From CAVQCJ01 sp963849365 (GTDB lineage: Bacteria; Actinomycetota; Actinomycetes; Prado026), in assembly GCA_963849365.1 (NCBI GenBank), contig CAWKHA010000004.1:1178001-1242000 (forward strand): a stretch of 64,000 nt of DNA. Reading direction: 5' to 3'. The translations under genes were made by a program, and so were the position numbers. Positions 8,470-16,831 of the stretch are shown one piece after another. The notes beneath the pieces were generated by a model that saw only the letters and a program-made list of their open reading frames with translations, had not been told where the DNA came from and did no database searches. Positions within the stretch are counted from its first letter, which is position 1; each line of letters begins with the position of its first letter.

Positions 8470-9588
8470 GTGCCCGCGCGACAGCACGACCAGACTCCCG
8501 CCGCCGGCCTGCGGCCGGCCGACCCGGCCAGGCCGTTGGTGGTCTGCGCCGACGAAGGCCTGCTCGACGACATCCTGCGGCTGGCCGCCGCGGCCGGGGT
8601 CGAGGTGGAGGTGGCGCACGACGTCGCGTCCGCGCACGCGTCCTGGGGGCGAGCTCCCCTGGTCCTGGTCGGCGCCGACCTGGTCGAGGCCGTGGCCGCG
8701 GCCGGCCTGCCCCGACGCCCCGAGGTGGCGCTGGTGTCCAGAGACCTCGACGACCCGCAGGTCTGGCAGCGCGCGGTGGCGGTGGGAGCCGCCGAGGTCG
8801 CGTTCCTGCCCGATGCCGAGGCGTGGCTGATCGACACGCTGGCGGACTGGAGTGCCGGCGGTTCCGGCGGTGCCGAGGCGGTCGTCGTGTGCGTGCTGGG
8901 CGGCCGAGGAGGTGCGGGGGCGAGCTCGCTGGCCGCGGCCCTCGGCCTCGCGGGTCTGCGCCAGGGGCTGCGCACCGTCCTGGTCGACGGGGACCCGCTG
9001 GGCGGCGGCCTGGACCTCGTGCTGGGCGGCGAGGACGTCCCCGGTCTGCGCTGGCCCGATCTCGCCGGGGCCCGCGGGCGGGTCGCACCGTCCGACCTCG
9101 CCGGGGCGCTGCCGACGATCGACTCGCTGCTGGTCCTGTCGTGGGACCGGGGCGACGTCCTCGACGTGGATCCCGAGGCCATGGAGTCGGTGCTGCGCGC
9201 CGCCCGCCAGGGCGCGGAGCTGGTGGTCGTCGACCTGCCGCGCCGGCCGGACCCGCCGACCCGGGTGGCGCTGCAGCACGCCAGCCGGACGTTCCTGGTC
9301 GTGCCGGCGGAGGTGCGCGCGGTCACGGCGGCCGGACGAGTGGCCGCACTGGTCGGGCCGATGACCGGGTCGCTGCAGGTGGTAGTGCGCGGTCCCGCCC
9401 CGGGAGGCCTCGACGCCGAGCTGGTGGCCCAGGCCGTCGGGCTGCCATTGGCCGGGCAGTGCCGACCGGAGCCGGGGCTGGCCAGAGCCCTGGAGCGCGG
9501 CCTGCCACCCGGCGGACGGCGCGGGCCGCTGGCCGACCTGGCCGGGCGCCTGGTCGCGGACGTGGTGCAGTCGGGGGGACGGCCGTAG
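8470..9588 (+). CDS. ssd: Septum-site determining protein Ssd / TadZ-CpaE-like ATPase
   Basis: 372-residue MinD/ParA-superfamily protein that heads the Tad locus. The first 120 residues form a receiver-like domain lacking a clear phospho-acceptor. The ATPase part has a variant P-loop, GGRGGAGASS, followed by the VLVDGDPLGGGLD motif. TadZ/CpaE proteins localise Flp pilus assembly; the mycobacterial orthologue Rv3660c is called Ssd. GTG at 8470 has TGGAGG a few bases upstream. The stop TAG overlaps the GTG of tadA by one base, so it is clearly the first gene of the operon. Confidence 0.88.
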   Translation: MPARQHDQTPAAGLRPADPARPLVVCADEGLLDDILRLAAAAGVEVEVAHDVASAHASWGRAPLVLVGADLVEAVAAAGLPRRPEVALVSRDLDDPQVWQRAVAVGAAEVAFLPDAEAWLIDTLADWSAGGSGGAEAVVVCVLGGRGGAGASSLAAALGLAGLRQGLRTVLVDGDPLGGGLDLVLGGEDVPGLRWPDLAGARGRVAPSDLAGALPTIDSLLVLSWDRGDVLDVDPEAMESVLRAARQGAELVVVDLPRRPDPPTRVALQHASRTFLVVPAEVRAVTAAGRVAALVGPMTGSLQVVVRGPAPGGLDAELVAQAVGLPLAGQCRPEPGLARALERGLPPGGRRGPLADLAGRLVADVVQSGGRP

Positions 9589-10754
9589 TGACAGCCCTCC
9601 CGGAACCGGCTCTCGTCGAGCGGGTGCGGGCGCGGCTGGCGACCAGCCCGGGGGGCGGCCAGGCGTCGGCTGCCGCCGTCGCAGCGGCGCTTCGCGCCGA
9701 GGGTCAGGTTCTCGGGGACCGGTCGTTGCTGGCGGTGGTCTCCGCCGTCGGCTCCGAGCTCGGCGGGCTGGGCGTGCTGGAGCCGCTGCTGGACGATCCC
9801 GACGTCACGGACGTGCTCGTCAACGGACCCGGGGAGGTGTGGGTCGAGCGGGCCGGCCGGCTGCAGGCGGCCGAGGTCCGCTTCCGTGACGAGGCCGCCG
9901 TGCGGGCGCTGGCCCAGCGCCTGGCCGGTCGGGCCGGCAGGCGGCTCGACGACGCGGCGCCTTGCGTCGACGCCCGGCTGCCTGGGGGCCTGCGGCTGCA
10001 CGCCGTACTGGCCCCCACCAGCCGGCGCGGCACGTGCCTGTCGCTGCGGGTTCCGGCTCGCCGCCGGCTGGGGTTCGACGACCTGGTCCGGCTCGGCGCC
10101 GTCGACGCCGCCGGGGCGGAAGTCCTTCGTCGGCTCGTTCACGGCCGGGTCTCGACGCTGGTGACCGGTGGGACCGGGACCGGGAAGACCACCGTCCTGG
10201 GCACGCTGTTGTCGTTGGTGCCTGCCGGCGAACGCGTCGTCGTGGTCGAGGACAGCAGCGAGCTGTCGCCGGCCCACCCGCACGTGGTCCTGCTGGAGGC
10301 GCGGCCCGCCAACGTGGAGGGTGCGGGTGCGGTCACCGTCGCGCAGCTGGTCCGCGAGGCCATGCGGATGCGTCCGGACCGGCTGGTCGTCGGAGAGGTC
10401 CGCGGACCCGAGGTCGTCCATCTGCTGACCGCGCTCAACACCGGCCACGAGGGCGGGTTCGGGACCCTGCATGCGAACAGCGCCGCGGACCTCCCGGCCC
10501 GGATCGAGGCGCTCGCCCTGCCGGCCGGGATGGGCCGGGCCGGGGTCCACGCCCAGCTCGCGTCCGGCGTGGGGGCGGTCGTCCACCTCGAACGTCGCCG
10601 TGACGGGACGCGTCGGGTGGCGGAGGTCGCCGTTCCCGAGCGCGGCGCTGACGGGCTGGTCCGCATGGAGACGGCGGTCGCCTTCGACCCGCTCGGGCAC
10701 CGGAGAGGTCCGGGCGCGGAGCAGCTCGAGCGCCGCCTGCGGGCCGTGCTGTGA
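9588..10754 (+). CDS. tadA: TadA/CpaF secretion ATPase
   Basis: 388-residue type II/IV secretion ATPase that would power Flp/Tad pilus assembly at the inner membrane. Walker A is GGTGTGKTT; the Asp box and Walker B regions follow (VVVEDSSEL, RPDRLVVGEVRG), and the His box reads GFGTLHANS. The N-terminal domain has the family segment DPDVTDVLVNGPGEVWVE. The start GTG overlaps the preceding TAG; the open frame upstream of it is only antisense-type noise. The stop overlaps the tadB GTG by four bases. Confidence 0.94.
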   Translation: MTALPEPALVERVRARLATSPGGGQASAAAVAAALRAEGQVLGDRSLLAVVSAVGSELGGLGVLEPLLDDPDVTDVLVNGPGEVWVERAGRLQAAEVRFRDEAAVRALAQRLAGRAGRRLDDAAPCVDARLPGGLRLHAVLAPTSRRGTCLSLRVPARRRLGFDDLVRLGAVDAAGAEVLRRLVHGRVSTLVTGGTGTGKTTVLGTLLSLVPAGERVVVVEDSSELSPAHPHVVLLEARPANVEGAGAVTVAQLVREAMRMRPDRLVVGEVRGPEVVHLLTALNTGHEGGFGTLHANSAADLPARIEALALPAGMGRAGVHAQLASGVGAVVHLERRRDGTRRVAEVAVPERGADGLVRMETAVAFDPLGHRRGPGAEQLERRLRAVL

Positions 10755-11494
10755 GCGCCTGGTCCGGGCTCGCCGGCGTCTGTGCCGGCATCGCGGTGGC
10801 ACTTGGCCCGCCTGCCGGCGCGCGGGCGCGGCTGCGGCGCCTGCGTCCCTGGGCCGGTGCGGGGGTCGGGCTCCCGAGGCTCCTGCACGCGGCGGTCCGC
10901 GGCCACGCCGAGCGGGTCAGGCAGGCCATCCGGTCACGTGCCGAACCCGGCGGGGCCGACGACGTCGTGGCGTTGCTGGAGTCGTTCGCGGCCGAGCTGC
11001 GTGCAGGGGCCATGCCCGAGGCGGCGCTCGAGCGGTCCGTGGGCGACGTCGCAGGCCGCGCGCTGGCCGATGACCTCCGGCAGGTCGTCGGCATGGTGCG
11101 GCTCGGGGCGTCGGGGCCGGCCGCGCTGCGCACGGTCGCGGACGGACGCCACCGCGAGCTCGGCTGGCTGGCAGCCGGCTGGGAGCTGGCGGACGCGCGT
11201 GGCCTGTCGCTGGCGCCGGTCACGGGCCGGATCGCCGCCGCCGCCCGCGACCAGGCGGAGCACCGGCTGGCCGTGCGGGCCGAGCTGGCCGGTTCGCGGG
11301 CGTCGGTCCGGATGCTCGCCGCGCTCCCGGCGGTCGGACTGGCCCTCGGCGCCGCGCTGGGAGCGGACCCCGTGCGCGTGCTGTTCTCCGGCCCGGCCGG
11401 AGCGGCCTGCCTCGCGTGCGCCTGCCTGCTGGAGCTCGCCGGCCTCCGGTGGACCGCGGCGATCGTCCGCCGTGCCGAGGAGGCGGGCCGGTGA
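10751..11494 (+). CDS. tadB: TadB-like type II secretion F-domain protein
   Basis: 247-residue inner-membrane platform protein with a T2SSF domain. An N-terminal hydrophobic segment is followed by the cytoplasmic helical part (DVVALLESFAAELRAG, ALERSVGD) and two C-terminal transmembrane helices starting near MLAALPAVGLALGAALG. It is shorter than proteobacterial TadB, as usual in actinobacteria. GTG starts and 4-nt overlaps on both sides place it inside the ssd-tadA-tadB-tadC operon. Confidence 0.86.
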   Translation: MSAWSGLAGVCAGIAVALGPPAGARARLRRLRPWAGAGVGLPRLLHAAVRGHAERVRQAIRSRAEPGGADDVVALLESFAAELRAGAMPEAALERSVGDVAGRALADDLRQVVGMVRLGASGPAALRTVADGRHRELGWLAAGWELADARGLSLAPVTGRIAAAARDQAEHRLAVRAELAGSRASVRMLAALPAVGLALGAALGADPVRVLFSGPAGAACLACACLLELAGLRWTAAIVRRAEEAGR

Positions 11495-12156
11495 CCGGGT
11501 GGCCGTGGGACCCGATGGGTGCCTGGGTCGCGGCCGGCTGCGCAGCCGGGGTGGTGCTGGGCTCCGGGCCGGGCTCTGCGTCCGTGTCGCGCCGTCTCGT
11601 CCGCCTGCCCGGCGTGCGGCCGAACGGACCGCCGCCGGTGCGCCGGCAACGCCGGCGGGGCGAACGACCGCGACGGTGGCCGCGGTCACCGCGCGGCGGC
11701 ACCGCCCTCGCCGGCGGCGCGGCCGAGCTGCCACTGCTGGTCGACCTCCTCGCGGCGGTGATGGCCGCCGGCGCGAACGTGCCGGACGCCGTGGCCGTCG
11801 TCGCCGCCGCTCTGGACAGCTCTCCGGCCCGACGCGTCGCCGCGGCCGGCACGGCCCTGTCCCTGGGGGCGGCACCCGAGACCGCCTGGGCAACGCTCTC
11901 GGCCGACCCTGCGCTGCGGCCGCTGGCCAGGGCCCTGACCCGGGCCGCGGTCTCCGGCGCGCCCACCTCCGACCTGCTGGCGGAGGTCGCCGCAGACCTG
12001 CGGGCTCGCCATCGCCTCTCGGCGACTCGTGCCGCCCGGGTGGCAGGCGTGCGCGCTGTCGCGCCGCTGGGTCTGTGCTTCCTCCCGGCGTTCGTGCTGC
12101 TGGGCGTGGTCCCCACGGTCGTGGGGCTCGCCGGCGCCGCTCTGTCGGGTCGCTGA
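11491..12156 (+). CDS. tadC: TadC-like type II secretion F-domain protein
   Basis: 221-residue partner of TadB. An N-terminal membrane segment and a very Arg/Pro-rich linker precede a T2SSF region (ELPLLVDLLAAVMAAGANV, then ALTRAAVSGAP) and a C-terminal hydrophobic pair. GTG at 11491 overlaps the tadB stop. Together TadB and TadC should form the membrane platform that TadA drives. After its stop there are 190 nt without a gene before the pilin-like gene, which may hold a separate promoter. Confidence 0.84.
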   Translation: MTGWPWDPMGAWVAAGCAAGVVLGSGPGSASVSRRLVRLPGVRPNGPPPVRRQRRRGERPRRWPRSPRGGTALAGGAAELPLLVDLLAAVMAAGANVPDAVAVVAAALDSSPARRVAAAGTALSLGAAPETAWATLSADPALRPLARALTRAAVSGAPTSDLLAEVAADLRARHRLSATRAARVAGVRAVAPLGLCFLPAFVLLGVVPTVVGLAGAALSGR

Positions 12157-12347
12157 CGCTCCCGCGCCGGGCTGGGCGGTCGTGGCGCGCACCGGACCGC
12201 GGTTCGTCGTCCACAACCCGGGCCGGCCGGTCAGCTCGTCCACAGCACGGTCGGCCGAGGTTCCCGCCAGGGCACGGCTCGGGGAAGGTCGAGCCCGGTG
12301 GCAGACGCGCCGACCGACCGGCCGGCCGCCGGAGCGGGAGGAGAGAC

Positions 12348-12563
12348 ATGCGGCACGACGACGAACACGACCATGACCGGGTGCGACGTCGTCGGCGTGC
12401 CACCGCGCCGAGCGGCGACGACGGCATGTCCACGGCTGAGTACGCCATCGGCACGGTCGCCGCGTGCGGTTTCGCGGCGGTCCTGCTCAAGCTGCTGACC
12501 GGGAGCGAGGTCGCGGACCTGCTCCGCTCCGTGGTCCGGCACGCGTTCTCGTTCGTGTCCTGA
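12348..12563 (+). CDS. DUF4244 Flp-pilin-like small protein
   Basis: 71-residue protein with a His/Asp/Arg-rich leader, then DDGMSTAEYAIGTVAA and a hydrophobic helix. The Gly-Met-Ser-Thr-Ala-Glu-Tyr sequence is the prepilin-type cleavage region of Flp pilins, with the Glu five residues after Gly, so this is the likely pilus subunit. ATG at 12348 follows GGGAGGAGAGAC. It sits two bases from the tadE-like gene. No prepilin peptidase gene is in the window. Confidence 0.85.
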   Translation: MRHDDEHDHDRVRRRRRATAPSGDDGMSTAEYAIGTVAACGFAAVLLKLLTGSEVADLLRSVVRHAFSFVS

Positions 12564-12564
12564 C

Positions 12565-12963
12565 GTGTCGCTGTCCTGCGGCGCACGACGCCGGACCCGG
12601 GGCGACAGCTCGGGATTCGTCACCGCCGAGACGGCCGTCGTGCTGCCCGCGCTGGTGCTCGTCCTGGCCGCGGTCCTGCTGGTCGTCCACGGTGCCTCGG
12701 TGCAGATGACCGCGCAGGACGCCGCCGCGCTCGGGGCCAGGGCGGCAGCCCGGGGAGAGTCCGACGCCGAGGTGCACCGGCTCGCCGCCATGGTCGCGCC
12801 GGCCGGGGCGACCGTCGTGGTCTCGCGGGCGGCGGGCCTGGTCCGGGTGCGCGTGTCGGCCGAGGTCCTGCCGCGCGGTGCGGCGCCCGGCCTGCTGGGG
12901 TCGTTCGGGGTGTCGGCCGAAGCCGTCGCCGCCGACGAGAGCGCGGCGGGAGGCCGGCCGTGA
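12565..12963 (+). CDS. tadE: TadE-like pseudopilin
   Basis: 132-residue TadE-family protein. A basic N-terminus is followed by GFVTAETAVVLPALVLVLAA, the characteristic TadE membrane segment with Glu after the turn, and a small extracytoplasmic domain. It begins with GTG two bases after the DUF4244 stop, and its stop overlaps the GTG of the next gene by four bases. It probably acts as a minor pilin in the Tad apparatus; the orthologous position in mycobacteria is Rv3655c. Confidence 0.86.
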   Translation: MSLSCGARRRTRGDSSGFVTAETAVVLPALVLVLAAVLLVVHGASVQMTAQDAAALGARAAARGESDAEVHRLAAMVAPAGATVVVSRAAGLVRVRVSAEVLPRGAAPGLLGSFGVSAEAVAADESAAGGRP

Positions 12964-13498
12964 CCGGCGCGGTCCGCCGTGCTCGCGACTACGGCAGCGG
13001 CGGGATCTGGGTCCTCGGGGGCGCCGTGCTGATCTGCGGCGCTGCGCTGCTCGCAGCCACGATGGCGGCCGTCGCGGTGGCCAGGCATGCCGTGGCCACG
13101 GCGGCCGATCAGGTGGCGCTGGCTGCGGCCGACCTCCTGCCGTCCGGTTCCGAAGTGGCCTGTGCCCGTGGCGGCAGCGTCGCGGGGGCGTCGGGCGTCG
13201 ACCTCGAGCGCTGCGTCGTCGGGCCCGCCGGGATCGACGTGACGGTGACCGTGAGCCGGCCCGCCCGCGGGCTGCTGGCGGCCGCCGGCAGGCTGCGGGC
13301 CAGTGCCCGGGCCGGGCGGGCGCCGGACACGGCGAGCGCGGTTCACCTCCCGCCCTCCCGCATCGGGCAGGGTGGCACCCCCTCGCCAGCGTGGTTGAAT
13401 CACGCTGCGGTCGGCGGGGAACCGACCGAAGGCGAGCCGAGGAGGGTTCCCCCGGGCGTGCGCACCCCCTCCGTATCCGCGTCAACGGAAGGACCACC
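12960..13498 (+). CDS. Rv3654c-like helicase/secretion-neighbourhood TadE-like protein, no stop before bldG
   Basis: GTG at 12960 overlaps the tadE stop. The protein starts with GSGGIWVLGGAVLICGAALLA, a TadE/TadG-like membrane helix, then ARHAVATAADQVALAAADLL, diagnostic of the Rv3654c-type family. Recognisable sequence ends near 13330, after about 120 residues, the normal size. The frame then has no stop: it runs through bldG in another phase and joins the anti-sigma gene's frame, ending only at 14387. A one-base shift would give a stop at 13396-13398. The end given here is arbitrary. Either the C-terminus is extended or an indel is present. Confidence 0.65.
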
Positions 13499-13840
13499 GT
13501 GGATCTGTCGCTGCAGACCCGAGACGAGGGCGACAAGACCGTCGTGTCCGTGGCCGGCGAGATCGACGTCTACACGGCGCCGAAGCTGCGCGAGCAGATC
13601 GTCCAGCTCGTCGAGGACGGCCGCTACCACCTGGTGGTGGACATGGAACAGGTCGAGTTCCTGGACTCGACCGGCCTGGGCGTGCTGGTCGGGGGGCTCA
13701 AACGGGTGCGCGCGCACGACGGGTCGCTGCACCTGGTGTGCACGCAGGAGCGGATCCTCAAGATCTTCCGGATCACCGGGCTCACCAAGGTGTTCCCGGT
13801 GCACGCATCGGTGGCCGACGCCGTCGCCGCCAAGGACTGA
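13499..13840 (+). CDS. bldG: BldG-like anti-sigma factor antagonist (STAS domain)
   Basis: 113-residue STAS protein. The phosphorylatable Ser lies in EFLDSTGLGVLVGG, and the flanking segments EIDVYTAPKLREQ and RILKIFRITGLTKVF match Streptomyces BldG closely. BldG switches partner anti-sigma factors and is required for aerial growth and antibiotic production in Streptomyces. GTG at 13499 is the start of the conserved region. An anti-sigma gene follows 16 nt downstream, the same pairing as bldG-apgA. Confidence 0.94.
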   Translation: MDLSLQTRDEGDKTVVSVAGEIDVYTAPKLREQIVQLVEDGRYHLVVDMEQVEFLDSTGLGVLVGGLKRVRAHDGSLHLVCTQERILKIFRITGLTKVFPVHASVADAVAAKD

Positions 13841-13856
13841 CCGGCGGCCGGGCGGG

Positions 13857-14387
13857 ATGGACCAGGTGGCGACCGTCGAGCTGCGCTTCACCGCACTGCC
13901 CGAGCACGTACGGACGGCTCGGCTGGTCGCGGTGTCGCTGGCCCGTCGTGCGGGCGTCGGCGACCAGACCCTCGACGAGGTGCGCCTGGCGGTCGGCGAG
14001 GCAGCCACCCGGGCCGTCGGCCGGCACCGGTCGAGCTGCCCGGCCGAGCCCGTGCTGGTCCGCCTGACGGACGGCGACGGGCAGTTCGTCGCCGAGGTGG
14101 TCGATGTCGCGCACGGTCCGGCGGAAGGCCCCACCGCCGAGGTCGGGGCCACCGAGCCCGACCTGGCCGGCCACGCCGAGGCCGAGCCGCAGGGCGTCGA
14201 CGCCCTGGACGAACCCCTCCCCGACGGCATCGACCTGGCCGTCATCGGCAGCCTCGTCGACGACGTCAGCGTGCACACCGACGCCGGCGGCTCGGTGGTA
14301 CGGATGGCCTGGCCCGTCGAGCCGATCGGCTCGGCCGGAGTTGCCGGCGGCCAGGCCGCCTTTGGTACGCCGCCACCGTCTGCGTAG
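13857..14387 (+). CDS. apgA: ApgA-like anti-sigma factor, GHKL ATPase family
   Basis: 176-residue RsbW-type protein and predicted partner of the adjacent BldG. ELRFTALPEHVRTARLVA and LDEVRLAVGEAATRAV mark the N-terminal helix and N-box of the serine kinase/anti-sigma fold. The later G-box is weak, and an acidic Ala/Glu insert (about residues 85-120) replaces part of the ATP lid. ATG at 13857 is preceded by GGGCGGG, a modest ribosome site. Whether it binds ATP, and which sigma factor it controls, cannot be told from the sequence. Confidence 0.85.
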   Translation: MDQVATVELRFTALPEHVRTARLVAVSLARRAGVGDQTLDEVRLAVGEAATRAVGRHRSSCPAEPVLVRLTDGDGQFVAEVVDVAHGPAEGPTAEVGATEPDLAGHAEAEPQGVDALDEPLPDGIDLAVIGSLVDDVSVHTDAGGSVVRMAWPVEPIGSAGVAGGQAAFGTPPPSA

Positions 14388-14492
14388 ACTCCGCCGCGCC
14401 GGGCCGCGGTGGGGTGCTCACGCGCCCATCGGCCGCCCCCGGACAGCTCGACCGCCGCGCGGGTCGATGCTGCCCCCGAGACAGGAGGACAC

Positions 14493-16826
14493 ATGGCCGG
14501 GATCCATCTCGCCAGCGTCGGCGAGTCCATCTCCTTCAGCAGCGGCAACGTAGCGACGCTCGTCGTCATCGCGTTGATCGCGCTCGGTGCCCTGGGTGTC
14601 GCGGCACTGCTGGTCCGGGAGGTGCTCGCAGCCAGCGAGGGGACCGCCAAGATGAAGGAGATCGCGGCGGCCATCCAGGAAGGCGCCTCGGCCTACCTGA
14701 ACCGCCAGTTCCGGACGCTGAGCGTCTTCGCCGTCCTCGTGTTCTTCCTGCTGTTCCTGCTGCCGGCGGACAACACCTCGGAGCGGATCGGCCGGTCGCT
14801 GTTCTTCCTCGTCGGCGCCGTGTTCTCGGCCACCACCGGGTACACCGGCATGTGGCTGGCGGTCCGTGGCAACGTCCGGGTCGCGGCCGCGGCCCGCGAG
14901 ACCGGCGAGCAGGACGCCATGCGCATCGCGTTCCGCACCGGCGGCGTCGCCGGCATGTTCACCGTCGGGCTCGGGCTGTTCGGCGCCGCGGTGGTCGTGC
15001 TGGCGTACCGCGGCGACGCACCCAAGGTCCTGGAGGGCTTCGGCTTCGGCGCCGCGATGCTCGCGATGTTCATGCGTGTCGGCGGCGGCATCTTCACGAA
15101 GGCCGCCGACGTCGGCGCCGACCTCGTCGGCAAGGTCGAGCAGGGCATCCCCGAGGACGACCCGCGCAACGCCGCGACGATCGCCGACAACGTGGGCGAC
15201 AACGTGGGCGACTGCGCCGGCATGGCCGCCGACCTGTTCGAGTCGTACGCCGTGACCCTGGTCGCCGCCCTCATCCTCGGCAAGGCCGCGTTCGGCACCA
15301 TCGGCCTGGTCTTCCCGCTTATCGTCCCGGCCATCGGCGTCCTGACCGCGGTGATCGGCATCTTCGCCGTGTCCCCGCGAGCGGGGGACCGGTCCGGGAT
15401 GTCCGCCATCAACCGCGGTTTCTTCATCTCCGCGGTGGTCTCGGCCGTGCTCGTCGCGATCGCGGCGTTCGTCTTCCTGCCCAGCAAGATGACCAGCCTG
15501 CGCGGCGTCGTGCTCGACAACCTCGGCCTGGTGAACGTCAACACCTTCAACCCGCGGGTGCTCGCCATCTTCTCGGTGCTGATCGGCATCGTCCTCGCGG
15601 CGACGATCCAGCAGCTCACCGGCTACTTCACCGAGACCAACCGCAAGCCCGTCGACGACGTCTCGAAGTCCTCGCTGACCGGCCCGGCCACGGTGATCCT
15701 CGCCGGCATCAGCGTCGGCCTGGAGTCCGCCGTGTACTCGGCGCTCCTGATCGGTGCCGCGGTGTACGGCGCGTTCCTGCTCGGCGCCGGCTCGATCACG
15801 CTGTCGCTGTTCGCGATCGCGCTGGCCGGCACGGGCCTGCTCACCACGGTCGGCGTCATCGTCTCCATGGACACGTTCGGTCCGGTCTCGGACAACGCGC
15901 AGGGCATCGCGGAGATGTCGGGTGACGTGCACGGCGACGGTGCCGCGGTGCTGACCCGGCTCGACGCCGTCGGCAACACGACGAAGGCCATCACCAAGGG
16001 CATCGCGATCGCGACCGCTGTCCTGGCCGCCACCGCTCTGTTCGGGTCGTTCCGCGACGCCGTGCAGACCGCGACCCTCAGCGCGGGCGGCGTGGGCCAG
16101 CAGTCCGCCCAGGACTCGCTGCAGTACGCCGCGATCCTCGACATCGGCAACCCGCGCAACCTGGTCGGGCTGTTGATCGGCGCGTCGGTCGTGTTCCTGT
16201 TCTCCGGCCTGGCCATCAACGCGGTGTCCCGGGCGGCCGGCGCCGTCATCTTCGAGGTCCGCCGCCAGTTCCGCGACCACCCCGGCATCATGGCCGGCAC
16301 CGAGAAGCCGGAGTACGGCAAGGTCGTCGACATCGTCACGCGCGACTCGCTGCGCGAGCTGGCGACCCCGGGGCTGCTCGCGGTGCTCACCCCGATCGCG
16401 GTGGGCTTCGGCCTCGGCATCGGAGCGCTCGGCTCATACCTCGCGGGCACCATCGCGACCGGCACGCTCATGGCGGTCTTCCTTGCCAACTCCGGTGGCG
16501 CCTGGGACAACGCGAAGAAGTTCGTCGAGGACGGCAACTTCGGCGGCAAGGGTTCCGAGGCGCACGCGGCCACGGTCATCGGCGACACGGTCGGCGACCC
16601 GTTCAAGGACACCGCGGGTCCGGCGATCAACCCGCTGATCAAGGTCATGAACCTCGTGTCGCTGCTGATCGCACCCGCGATCGTGTCGCAGTTCCTGGGT
16701 GGGCACACGTTGCTGCGCGTCCTGATCGCGCTGGCCGCGGTGGTCATCGTGGTCACGTCCGTGGTGATCTCCAAGCGGCGGCCGATCGCCGTCGGCGAGG
16801 TCCCGGTCGAGGCCGTCGCCGCCTGA
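14493..16826 (+). CDS. hppA: Proton-translocating membrane pyrophosphatase, K+-independent type
   Basis: 777-residue integral membrane pump that couples PPi hydrolysis to H+ export. Substrate-site motifs are visible: DVGADLVGKVE, DDPRNAATIADNVGDNVGD and, near the C-terminus, GDTVGDPFKDTAGP. The potassium-dependence segment reads GNTTKAITKG, with Lys where K+-dependent enzymes have Ala, so this is the K+-independent class. About 16 hydrophobic segments span the length. The upstream frame is open, but AGGAGG at 14483 fixes ATG 14493. The position after bldG-apgA matches Streptomyces. Confidence 0.96.
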   Translation: MAGIHLASVGESISFSSGNVATLVVIALIALGALGVAALLVREVLAASEGTAKMKEIAAAIQEGASAYLNRQFRTLSVFAVLVFFLLFLLPADNTSERIGRSLFFLVGAVFSATTGYTGMWLAVRGNVRVAAAARETGEQDAMRIAFRTGGVAGMFTVGLGLFGAAVVVLAYRGDAPKVLEGFGFGAAMLAMFMRVGGGIFTKAADVGADLVGKVEQGIPEDDPRNAATIADNVGDNVGDCAGMAADLFESYAVTLVAALILGKAAFGTIGLVFPLIVPAIGVLTAVIGIFAVSPRAGDRSGMSAINRGFFISAVVSAVLVAIAAFVFLPSKMTSLRGVVLDNLGLVNVNTFNPRVLAIFSVLIGIVLAATIQQLTGYFTETNRKPVDDVSKSSLTGPATVILAGISVGLESAVYSALLIGAAVYGAFLLGAGSITLSLFAIALAGTGLLTTVGVIVSMDTFGPVSDNAQGIAEMSGDVHGDGAAVLTRLDAVGNTTKAITKGIAIATAVLAATALFGSFRDAVQTATLSAGGVGQQSAQDSLQYAAILDIGNPRNLVGLLIGASVVFLFSGLAINAVSRAAGAVIFEVRRQFRDHPGIMAGTEKPEYGKVVDIVTRDSLRELATPGLLAVLTPIAVGFGLGIGALGSYLAGTIATGTLMAVFLANSGGAWDNAKKFVEDGNFGGKGSEAHAATVIGDTVGDPFKDTAGPAINPLIKVMNLVSLLIAPAIVSQFLGGHTLLRVLIALAAVVIVVTSVVISKRRPIAVGEVPVEAVAA

Positions 16827-16831
16827 CACGC

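Noticed and set aside
12960..14387. A true TadE-like/anti-sigma fusion protein of 475 residues
   Set aside because: The middle overlaps bldG out of phase and encodes nonsense there; bldG and the anti-sigma gene each have their own start and family length.
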